DNA of 39,450 bases. Source: Spirochaetaceae bacterium (GTDB taxonomy: Bacteria; Spirochaetota; Spirochaetia; Treponematales; Breznakiellaceae). A program made the position numbers and the translations under genes. Positions within the stretch are counted from its first letter, which is position 1; the number at the start of each line of letters is the position of its first letter. Below the pieces are notes generated by a model, which saw only the letters and a list, made by a program, of their open reading frames with translations, was not told the origin of the DNA and searched no databases. The stretch is taken from contig JAITER010000063.1 of NCBI GenBank assembly GCA_031281945.1, positions 1 through 39,450 of the forward strand. The letters are read 5' to 3'. Positions 23,811 to 30,806 of this stretch are shown one piece after another.

Positions 23811-24833
23811 ATGCGAAAAAAGTTTATTTTTAAAATAATTGATTTTTTTTATTTTTTCATGTGGTTTCAGGCCGCGTTGTTATATGCGGAGGAGGAAGGG
23901 GGCGGAGAATTGAATGAGCCGTTCCCGCTGGCGCCTGTTTTACAAACTGTTTTTTTGGGGCTTCCTTCGTGGGGGCCGGACTGGCCGCTTGACGCTCCGG
24001 TAGACGCTTTTACTGTTAAATCCCAGGACGGCTGGAAGGTTATACGCTTGAATTACGGCGGAGTTAAAGCGGAATTAAAGCGTGAAGGCGCCTTTTTAAC
24101 CGCTTTTCCATATTTATACGGCGCAAAAATATATCAGGTTCATGTCGAATACGATTCCTTCAAAAGGGTGAAGTCTCTTTTTTTAGAGAATTTAGCGGAA
24201 GATGATTCTATTAATGAAGGCGCGGAAGGAGTGGAGATAGAGGCTTTGGAATACGAAGGCGGCGGATTTTTTCCCGCGGTGTTGCGAATTAAAAACGGCG
24301 AAACTTATTTTTTTGCAAGCCTTTATGAATCTGGAGATGAAATTATTGAAACATGGTTTTCGCAAGAAAGCGAAGACGGCGGGGAGGAGGGCGGAGACGC
24401 TCAGGTTAAAGGCGCCGCGGCGGCTGTCGCGGCTGTATACACCGGAAAAACCATTGATTGGATAAAAGACTCGCTGGTAATCAGCAAGATAACGAGGGTT
24501 TATCCCGAAGAACAGGTTTTGGAAGAGCGTTTTTTTGACGGCATGGGCAATATTACCGAAATAAGGTCGGAAAACGGCGTTTACAGCGCTCTTTACAACG
24601 AAAAGGGGCCGAGGTATTGGAACGGGTTGTACCTTCAGTGGGACGAAAACGGCCTTCCCGTTAGGCTTTCCGGCAAAAATGGCGGCGTTTTGGACGGCGT
24701 GTTTTTTCGGTATGAATACACTTTCGATGCGCGGGGAGAATGGATAAAACGTCTGGAAATAAAAATGACGCGAAATGGCGAGGTTTTTATTCCGGAAGGA
24801 TACAGTCTTGTTACGCGGGAAATAGAATATTGA
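23811..24833 (+). CDS. Secreted hypothetical protein, probably spirochaete-specific
   Basis: 340 residues with a signal peptide (MRKKFIFKIIDFFYFFMWF, cleavage after about 27, LLYAEEEGG). I do not recognise a family. The mature protein has three parts visible by eye: an N-terminal part with aromatic and proline-rich turns (FLGLPSWGPDWPLDAPVDAF), an acidic linker rich in Gly and Glu (about 190-205, SEDGGEEGGDAQV) and a C-terminal half of repeated Asp-Gly turns resembling YD or MORN-type repeats (FFDGMGNITEIRSENGVYSA, LYNEKGPRYWNGLYLQWDEN, YTFDARGEWIKRL). The repeats suggest a beta-rich, possibly periplasmic protein. It is followed 16 bp later by a small gene that is probably co-transcribed. Confidence 0.6.
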   Translation: MRKKFIFKIIDFFYFFMWFQAALLYAEEEGGGELNEPFPLAPVLQTVFLGLPSWGPDWPLDAPVDAFTVKSQDGWKVIRLNYGGVKAELKREGAFLTAFPYLYGAKIYQVHVEYDSFKRVKSLFLENLAEDDSINEGAEGVEIEALEYEGGGFFPAVLRIKNGETYFFASLYESGDEIIETWFSQESEDGGEEGGDAQVKGAAAAVAAVYTGKTIDWIKDSLVISKITRVYPEEQVLEERFFDGMGNITEIRSENGVYSALYNEKGPRYWNGLYLQWDENGLPVRLSGKNGGVLDGVFFRYEYTFDARGEWIKRLEIKMTRNGEVFIPEGYSLVTREIEY

Positions 24834-24849
24834 ATTTATTAAGGAAGAT

Positions 24850-25095
24850 ATGATTGATTGGCGGGATGAACTATACCAAAAAACGTTTAACGAAGAATTG
24901 CGCGGAGTGCGTCTGCGGCTTAGGTCGGAAAGCGGCTGTACACTGGAAGATTTAACTCTCCTTTTAAAACAACTTTACGAAATGGAAGGCTCAGACTGGC
25001 TTGGAAGGGGCGAAGTCGCCGGCATAACGCTTAACGCGCAAATCGCCGCGTACGAAACGGCCTGCGCCGCTATAAAAGCCGGCCAATCATTTTAG
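24850..25095 (+). CDS. Small hypothetical protein
   Basis: 81 residues starting at 24850 (AAGGAAG upstream). It is charged and largely helical by composition: RSESGCTLEDLTLLLKQLYE then DWLGRGEVAGITLNAQIAAY and ending AAIKAGQSF. It shows no signal peptide or known motif. The spacing of 16 bp to the preceding gene suggests co-transcription, so it may act with the secreted protein upstream, but no function can be given. Confidence 0.55.
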   Translation: MIDWRDELYQKTFNEELRGVRLRLRSESGCTLEDLTLLLKQLYEMEGSDWLGRGEVAGITLNAQIAAYETACAAIKAGQSF

Positions 25096-25173
25096 CGTTC
25101 TGTAAAATAAAAGCCGGCCTTTTGGACGTTTTGTTTTCCAGCCCAACCCAGCCCAGTTGCGGCGAAGGCGCAA

Positions 25174-26760
25174 TCAGCGTTTTTTAGACGCGGCTGTAAT
25201 TTTATTTTTCCACGGAAACCGGCTGATTTTTTTCAACCTCCCAGCGTTTATAAGGCCGCGAACCGCCTGTGAAACTTCATTTTTGCTCCAAATAGAGTTT
25301 GGCAAGGAAGATACGGTTGCGGCGGCTTCTTCCGTTGTAAAAGAGCGCGGGTTTTTGCGGAAAAATTCAACAAGCGCTTTTTCTTCGGCCAAAACAGTTT
25401 CGGCTCTAATGGCGCACACATCACAACATTCGGTTTCCGGCTTTACGCCGTCTCCTTCGTAATTAAGCATGGAAAGCAAGACTTCTCTCCGGCATTTTGA
25501 GCTGTCTCTGGCGTAGTTCATAAGGGCGCCCAGGCGGGCCGCCTCGTAATCTGTTCCGGCGCGTTTAAGGGCGTTTTCATCGTCCGGCCCCCAAATAAGG
25601 AAGGCCCGTGAAAACCCGCCGTCCCGCCCGGCGCGGCCTGATTCTTGCAGGTACGCTTCCACTGACGGCGGGAAATCACGGTGTATTACTGTTCTAACGT
25701 CCGCTTTATCGACCCCCATTCCGTAGGCGCAGGTTGCAACTAGAATTCCGTTCCGGCTGGAAAAAAACCATTTTTCCACCGCGCTTTTTTCTTCGCGCTC
25801 AAGCCCTGCGTGATAAAACCTAACTTCTTTTTCGTTTAACGAGGCGCGAAGGTAACGGGCGAGTTTTTCCGTTCCTGGGCGGGAAGAACAAAAAACTATG
25901 GCGGGTCTTTCATTTTTAAGCAAAAGAAGGCGGGTCGCGGCGTCGCGCAAAACCGCTCCGCAAGCCGAGTAACTGATGTTCGGCCTGTCTGGGTTGCCTA
26001 TTATTCTATGCGCCCCGCTGGAGCCGAAAATATAATGGTTTATTTTTTCTAAAACCGGAGCGGAAGCTGTGGCGGTAAAAGCTGTAACAATAGGTGCGCC
26101 GGACGCCTTTATAATTTTATCGATTTCTTTGTAAGAGGGTCTAAAACTTTCGCCCCATTCGCTTACGCAGTGCGCTTCGTCAATAACAACGTGCGCTATT
26201 CCCAAAGAAGGCAATATCCGCAACGTTTTTGGCGTAAGCAGCGTTTCCGGATTCGATATGATGAATTTGTTTTTTTTATTTTTTATTCCTTCCCAAACCG
26301 CTTCACGTTCTTCCGCGCTTTGACCGCCGCGCAATGTTACCGGCGTTAAATTTTTTTCTAAAAGGCTGCGTTCCTGGTCGGCCATAAGCGATAAAATAGG
26401 GTAGATTACCAGAGTCGGCCCGTCCAGCAACATGGCTGGAAGCTGGAAGCACAAGGATTTTCCCGCGCCGGTGGGCAGGATTATTATCTGCCTGCCCAAA
26501 CTCGCCGCGTCCTTTGCGGCGCCTTCGCAAGGAATTGCGTTTTCGTTATTAAACGGGGTGGATTCGGCTGAACTTAAAGAAGAAGCGCCGGTTTCTCCAA
26601 TTTTTTTGACGCCCACGCCGGCCGCTTCCGCCGCCTCCAGAATATTGGAAACGGCCAGCCTTTGGTAGGGAAATAAATAATTTAGCCCGAACAATTTGTG
26701 AACGGCGTTTTGGATTGCGTCTTCCGCAACCAGGCTTTCGTTTTTTTCCGCGATGCTCAT
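25174..26760 (-). CDS. recQ: RecQ-like ATP-dependent DNA helicase, short form with N-terminal insertion
   Basis: 528 residues. The Q-like motif is at FGLNYLFPYQR (24-34), Walker A ILPTGAGKS near 94-102, DEAH box VVIDEAHCVSEWG near 191-203, and the helicase motif VI QESGRAGRDG in the second RecA-like domain. Then comes a RecQ-type zinc region: CRREVLLSMLNYE and ECCDVC. Typical RecQ proteins run to about 600 residues and end with winged-helix and HRDC domains. Here the last 90 residues have only a winged-helix-like part (FFRKNPRSFTTEEAAATVSS) and no HRDC. Between the Q motif and Walker A there is an unusual 45-residue insertion (about 48-92) rich in Ala, Ser and Glu. It probably unwinds DNA in recombination repair. 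Convergent with the small gene at 24850; its start has no clear ribosome site. Confidence 0.8.
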   Translation of the reverse strand: MSIAEKNESLVAEDAIQNAVHKLFGLNYLFPYQRLAVSNILEAAEAAGVGVKKIGETGASSLSSAESTPFNNENAIPCEGAAKDAASLGRQIIILPTGAGKSLCFQLPAMLLDGPTLVIYPILSLMADQERSLLEKNLTPVTLRGGQSAEEREAVWEGIKNKKNKFIISNPETLLTPKTLRILPSLGIAHVVIDEAHCVSEWGESFRPSYKEIDKIIKASGAPIVTAFTATASAPVLEKINHYIFGSSGAHRIIGNPDRPNISYSACGAVLRDAATRLLLLKNERPAIVFCSSRPGTEKLARYLRASLNEKEVRFYHAGLEREEKSAVEKWFFSSRNGILVATCAYGMGVDKADVRTVIHRDFPPSVEAYLQESGRAGRDGGFSRAFLIWGPDDENALKRAGTDYEAARLGALMNYARDSSKCRREVLLSMLNYEGDGVKPETECCDVCAIRAETVLAEEKALVEFFRKNPRSFTTEEAAATVSSLPNSIWSKNEVSQAVRGLINAGRLKKISRFPWKNKITAASKKR

Positions 26761-26895
26761 ACCGTATATACGCGAAAAAATAATTTTTTGATTTTATTTT
26801 TACATTTTTTAGGGTTTTATGGCCGCAAGCCGGCGCGGTTTAGCAAAGTATAAGTTATAATAAAAAAAGACGGGTTTATAACCCTTTAAAAGCAA

Positions 26896-26921
26896 AGCGC
26901 CTGTTTTTGACAACAGGCGCT
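26896..26921 (-). terminator. Rho-independent terminator of the STAS-pspA-fba operon
   Basis: AGCGCCTGTT (26896-26905) pairs perfectly with AACAGGCGCT (26912-26921) around a 6-nt loop. On the minus strand the stem is followed by TTTGCTTTT, a weak U tract. It lies 50 bp past the fba stop codon. Confidence 0.7.
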
Positions 26922-26972
26922 AAAATATTTAACTAAAAAAACTTGCTTGGGAGTATTTTTAAGATTTAAAGC

Positions 26973-27971
26973 TTACGCTTGTCCGGCTGAACCTAGCACG
27001 TTTTTGTTTTTATCGGCGTACATTTTTTTTAGTTCATCGCGGGCCGGGCCCAAATATTTACGCGGGTCAAATTCGCTTGGGTTTTCGGCGAACACTTTAC
27101 GTATAAGAGCAGTCATGGCAAGGCGCCCGTCGCTGTCAATGTTGATTTTACAAACCGAGCTTTTAGCCGCTTTGCGAAGCTGTTCTGAGGGAATGCCCAC
27201 CGAATCAGGCAATTTGCCGCCGTATTTTTCAATTATTTTTACATATTCAATTGGTACGGAAGATGAACCGTGCAAAACGATTGGGAATCCCGGTATTTTT
27301 TTCATTATTTCGTCCAGGATGTCGAAACGAAGCGGAGGGGGTATTAAAATTCCATCCGCGTTGCGAGTGCATTGCTCCGGTTTAAATTTTGTGCGTCCAT
27401 GGCTTGTGCCTATGGAAATGGCCAGGGAATCAACTTTTGTTTTTCCTACAAAATCAATAACTTCTTCCGGTTGGGTGTAATGCGATTCCGCGGCGGAAAC
27501 TTCATCTTCCACGCCGGCGAGCACTCCAAGTTCGCCTTCCACGCTTACATAATCTTTTTGCGCGTGCGCGAAATCGCAAACTTTTTTTGTAAGAGCTACG
27601 TTTTCTTCGTAAGGAAGATGCGAGCCGTCTATCATTACGGATGAAAAACCGCTTTCTATACAATCTTTGCAAAGCTCAAACGAATCGCCGTGATCTAAAT
27701 GTAAAACTATAGGTATGTCAAAGCCAAGTTCGTGGGCGTATTCCACCGCCCCCCTGGCCATGTTTTTTAACAAATTTTGGTTCGCGTACTTGCGGGCTCC
27801 GGAAGAAACCTGCAAAATCACCGGTGATTTTGTTTCTACACAAGCCTGAATAATCGCTTGCAATTGTTCCATGTTGTTAAAATTATAAGCGGGGATGGCA
27901 TACCCGCCGGATACCGCTTTGGCAAACAATTCTTTCGTGTTCACCAACCCTAAATCTTTGTACGACGTCAT
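26973..27971 (-). CDS. fba: Class II fructose-bisphosphate aldolase
   Basis: 332 residues. The zinc-site region VLHLDHGDSFELC is present (about residues 90-102), as are SVMIDGSHLPYEENV, the GTSHGRTKF segment and IVLHGSSSVP, the standard sequence signposts of class II, metal-dependent aldolases. The N-terminal YAIPAYNFNNMEQLQAII is equally conserved. It cleaves fructose-1,6-bisphosphate to dihydroxyacetone phosphate and glyceraldehyde-3-phosphate in glycolysis. The ATG at 27971 has the ribosome site AAGGAG. It is the last of three genes on the minus strand, 23 bp after the PspA-family gene, an unusual companion for a glycolytic enzyme; the terminator is at 26896. Confidence 0.92.
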   Translation of the reverse strand: MTSYKDLGLVNTKELFAKAVSGGYAIPAYNFNNMEQLQAIIQACVETKSPVILQVSSGARKYANQNLLKNMARGAVEYAHELGFDIPIVLHLDHGDSFELCKDCIESGFSSVMIDGSHLPYEENVALTKKVCDFAHAQKDYVSVEGELGVLAGVEDEVSAAESHYTQPEEVIDFVGKTKVDSLAISIGTSHGRTKFKPEQCTRNADGILIPPPLRFDILDEIMKKIPGFPIVLHGSSSVPIEYVKIIEKYGGKLPDSVGIPSEQLRKAAKSSVCKINIDSDGRLAMTALIRKVFAENPSEFDPRKYLGPARDELKKMYADKNKNVLGSAGQA

Positions 27972-27994
27972 AAAAACTCCTTGTCTTATCCGGG

Positions 27995-28714
27995 TTAAGT
28001 TAATTTAGGCGGCTCTTCCGCCTGCCCAGGCCTTGGTAGGGCGCCCATTTTTTGTTTAAGTTCCAGTAACATTTTATCCGAACTTGCGTCAGTTTTTTCT
28101 AGTTGAGCGAATTGTTTTTCCAAATCGCTGTCCGCGCTAAAGTCGGACATTTCTTTGGAAGCCTCGGCGTTAGCCTCCAACTCGTCCACTTTTTTCGCCA
28201 TACGGTTGAAGGTGTCGAAAGAACCCTTGTTTGAAGACAGGCCGCTCATCGTGTCGTGTATTTTTTGCTGCGCTTCGGCGCGTTTCGCTCGCGCTATAAG
28301 CAGGTTCTTCTTGCGTTGCGCGTCGTCAATTTTTATTTGAAGTTCTTTTAACGAAGATTTTAATTTTTCCACCGAATCTTTTTGAGCCGCCCATTGCTTG
28401 TAGTATTCGGCGTGAGCGTTGTCGAAATCCTGCTTGCGAAGTAAAGCTTCTTTCGCGAGGTCGTCTTTGCCCGCCTGCACCGCCAGCATGGCTTTGCGCT
28501 CCCATTCTTCGGCCTGGTTCTTTTGGCTTAAAACTTCCCGTTCAAGCTTTTTTTCGTCCGCTATCGCTTGCGCCACCGACTTTTTCGATTCTATAAGCTG
28601 CTCGTTCATATCAATAAGCAACTGATTCAACATTTTTTCCGGTTTTTCAGCTTTGTTTAAAAGAGCGTTTATATGAGCGGAAATAACTGTTTTTAATCTA
28701 GAGAACAAACCCAT
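27995..28714 (-). CDS. PspA/IM30-family membrane-stress protein
   Basis: 239 residues, almost entirely predicted coiled coil: the opening MGLFSRLKTVISAHINALLNK is the amphipathic membrane-binding helix, and NQLLIDMNEQLIESKKSVAQ, SQKNQAEEWERKAMLAV and LKELQIKIDDAQRKK are heptad-rich. These are the characteristics of PspA/Vipp1 proteins that bind the inner membrane from the cytoplasm during stress and assemble as rings. It follows the STAS gene with a 2-bp gap and precedes fba by 23 bp. No psp regulators (PspF) are near, so control may lie with the STAS protein. Confidence 0.87.
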   Translation of the reverse strand: MGLFSRLKTVISAHINALLNKAEKPEKMLNQLLIDMNEQLIESKKSVAQAIADEKKLEREVLSQKNQAEEWERKAMLAVQAGKDDLAKEALLRKQDFDNAHAEYYKQWAAQKDSVEKLKSSLKELQIKIDDAQRKKNLLIARAKRAEAQQKIHDTMSGLSSNKGSFDTFNRMAKKVDELEANAEASKEMSDFSADSDLEKQFAQLEKTDASSDKMLLELKQKMGALPRPGQAEEPPKLT

Positions 28715-28716
28715 TT

Positions 28717-29268
28717 TTACCCCAAAAACACTCTGCCGGTTTCGTCCACGGCCAGAATAGTCTTACAGCCGGAACAACGGAAGCGCCCGGACTTTGAAGC
28801 CTTTAACTTTTTAGCGCATATAGGGCAATCAAAAATTTGCGGAAAAGCGCCGTTTGAAATACTCGAACTGCCGTTCTTGAAAAAATTCTCAGCGGCTTCC
28901 TGACTGTCTTTTATATTGAAAAATGAAGAAAAACCCAGAAGTTGAAAAACTTCCAAAACCTTAGGCTGAACTTCGAATAGTACAAGGCTTCCGTTGGAAG
29001 CCTTTAATGTTTTAAGAAAAGTGGTGAAAGAACCTATGCCGGTGGAAGATACATAGTTTAAAGCCCTGCAATCAAACGCAAGATTCAAAAAACTCGCGTC
29101 TATCGCTTTTTGCACGCGCTTTTGAAAAGAATTAGAATTGTATGTGTCTATATAACCCGTAAGCACCAATATAAGACCGTTTACAACGCCTTCAATTCTT
29201 TTTAGGTCAATTTTCAAACTATCGTCTTTTTCTGTGTCGAAGCCAATTACGATTTCATCGTTAGTCAT
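28717..29268 (-). CDS. STAS-domain protein with C-terminal zinc ribbon
   Basis: 183 residues. Residues about 28-130 have the anti-sigma-factor-antagonist (STAS) fold: LILVLTGYIDTYNSNSFQK, LAFDCRALNYVSSTGIGSF with Ser75 in the position phosphorylated in SpoIIAA-type proteins, and LLGFSSFFNI. After a Ser/Asn linker come CPIC (148-151) and CSGC (165-168), a four-cysteine zinc ribbon, giving a two-domain protein I do not know as a standard family. STAS proteins bind anti-sigma factors or kinases; the zinc ribbon might bind RNA, DNA or protein. The gene heads an operon with pspA and fba, 2 bp from pspA. The start at 29268 is preceded by TAGGTATTT rather than a clear ribosome site. Confidence 0.83.
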   Translation of the reverse strand: MTNDEIVIGFDTEKDDSLKIDLKRIEGVVNGLILVLTGYIDTYNSNSFQKRVQKAIDASFLNLAFDCRALNYVSSTGIGSFTTFLKTLKASNGSLVLFEVQPKVLEVFQLLGFSSFFNIKDSQEAAENFFKNGSSSISNGAFPQIFDCPICAKKLKASKSGRFRCSGCKTILAVDETGRVFLG

Positions 29269-29445
29269 AAATACCTATCCCGATTCAAATTGAAGTTGCC
29301 GGTTATTCGGCTTTTCAGTTCAATAATATAACGATTTATTTCTTTTTGCAAGACCCGCCTTTTATATTTTCTACAGGATTGAAAAACCTCAGGCTAACGC
29401 GCTTGTTGAAACACGGCCTGTTATAAAATAACCGTGATTATAATT

Positions 29446-29480
29446 GAGCCTGTTCCAAAGCCCGGTTGGTTTTGACAGGC
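29446..29480 (+). repeat. Short dispersed repeat (GAGC-type hairpin)
   Basis: GAGCCTGTTCCAAAGCCCGG then TTGGTTTTGACAGGC; GCCTGT pairs with ACAGGC at the outside, and CAAAGCCCGG with TTGGTTTTG inside. It matches 21596-21630 at most positions. Confidence 0.55.
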
Positions 29481-29723
29481 TATTGCGGTTTCTTGGGCTA
29501 AAGCCTTGAAAAACAGTTTAAGGCCGTTTTTGCTACGCCCGCGTTTAAAAGTTAAGCGCTCTAAACTTTTATTACATTTGGCCGGGAAGGCGCAAGCGTA
29601 ATTTTAAGCGCGATTAAAACCCTGTTCCGGCCTTGCTTTTATGTTCAACGCCCGTTTTTAAACCGTTTTTATACGTTGAATTGAGGCGGAACGGCGCCCC
29701 GCCCGCCTAAAATTTATTTTCAG

Positions 29724-29752
29724 TTGACCTTTTCCGTCAAAAAAACTAAATT
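29724..29752 (+). promoter_or_regulatory. Candidate sigma-70 promoter of the RND efflux operon
   Basis: TTGACC (-35) and TAAATT (-10) are 17 bases apart, about 100 bp upstream of the adaptor gene. No operator palindrome such as a TetR or MarR box is obvious. Confidence 0.45.
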
Positions 29753-29853
29753 ATGTTAACGAACGGTCGTAAACTAAAATGTGAAACTTTTATGATTCCA
29801 CCCTGTTTTTTTAAAGGAAAGCGAAAGTTTTTAACGAGGAGTGATATAAATTT

Positions 29854-30780
29854 ATGAAAAAAAAGTTTTTTGCGCTTATTCTGTTGGGTTTAACCGCGGC
29901 GCTTTTTGTCTCCTGCAAAAAAAATGCCGTAGCGGACGGTAAAAACGCGGACCGGGAGGCCCCCGTGTTCGCCGTCAACACTACGCTTGCAAGCGAAGGG
30001 GAAATTCAGGATTACCTGGCGTTGTCAGGCGATATAGTCGCCGGCTCCACCGTAGACGTTTATTCGGACGCCGCCGGTAAAATTACGCGCATTTATGTAT
30101 CGGCGGGCTCCAGGATTAATTCCGGCCAGGCCATAGCCGAGGTGGACCCTTCTAAACCCGGCATGAGATACGCCAACTACATTGTGCGGGCGCCTATATC
30201 TGGAACCGTTGTATCCGTAACCGGCCAGGTCGGAATGACGATTAGCCAGGCTGTATCTGTAGCGCGCCTTTCCAGCACAGGCGCGCTGGAAATAGCCATA
30301 AATATTCCTGAGCGTTTTATTTCTAAAATAGCTTTAAACCAGCGTTGCGAAGTAACCCTGGACGCCTATCCCGGCGAGCGTTTCCGGGGCGTTATACGGG
30401 AAGTAAGCCCTGTTGTAGACAACGCTTCCCGCACCATGGCGGTAAAAGTGAACGTGGAAAACCAGGGTTCCAGACTAAAGGCGGGTATGTTCGCAAAGGT
30501 AAAAATTATAACGGAAACTAAAACCGGAATAGTCCGCATCCCCTCTTCAGCCCTGGTTGAACGCATGAACGAAACGTTTGTTTTTACCGTTGAAGAAGAT
30601 GAAAACGACCCAGCGCATCAGATCGCGCGAAAAACCCTGGTAAAACCGGGAATTAACGTGGACTCCGTTTTGGAAATACAGGAAGGGCTTGACGCGGGGC
30701 GGGAAATAATAAGCAAGGGTCAAACGCTTTTAAGCGACGGCGCGAGAATTAGAATAATCGAAACGACGCCGGCTATTTAA
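29854..30780 (+). CDS. RND efflux periplasmic adaptor lipoprotein (AcrA/MexA-like)
   Basis: 308 residues. The signal MKKKFFALILLGLTAALFVSC is a lipoprotein signal with the acylated cysteine at 21. The adaptor motifs follow: the lipoyl half-motifs DVYSDAAGKITRIYVSAGS and the second VRAPISGTVVSVTGQVGMT, the beta-barrel part (CEVTLDAYPGERFRGVIREVSPV), and the C-terminal membrane-proximal portion (RIPSSALVERMNETFVFTV). The adaptor is short because the alpha-hairpin between the two lipoyl halves is only about 10 residues, as in adaptors that do not reach a TolC channel by a long hairpin. It would link the inner-membrane pump to an outer-membrane channel, for which no gene is seen here. GAGGAG lies 12 bases before the ATG, a long spacing. 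Confidence 0.87.
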   Translation: MKKKFFALILLGLTAALFVSCKKNAVADGKNADREAPVFAVNTTLASEGEIQDYLALSGDIVAGSTVDVYSDAAGKITRIYVSAGSRINSGQAIAEVDPSKPGMRYANYIVRAPISGTVVSVTGQVGMTISQAVSVARLSSTGALEIAINIPERFISKIALNQRCEVTLDAYPGERFRGVIREVSPVVDNASRTMAVKVNVENQGSRLKAGMFAKVKIITETKTGIVRIPSSALVERMNETFVFTVEEDENDPAHQIARKTLVKPGINVDSVLEIQEGLDAGREIISKGQTLLSDGARIRIIETTPAI

Positions 30781-30806
30781 CGGCGGCCTTTATAACGGAG
30801 TAAAAT

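Larger units (their letters stand above)
29269..29853. other. 585-bp divergent intergenic region
   Basis: Separates the STAS operon (minus) from the RND operon (plus). It contains the GAGC-type repeat at 29446-29480 and a candidate promoter (29724-29752). GC-rich stretches between 29560 and 29700 contain short complementary blocks but nothing I can name. No open frame or RNA gene was found. Confidence 0.45.
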
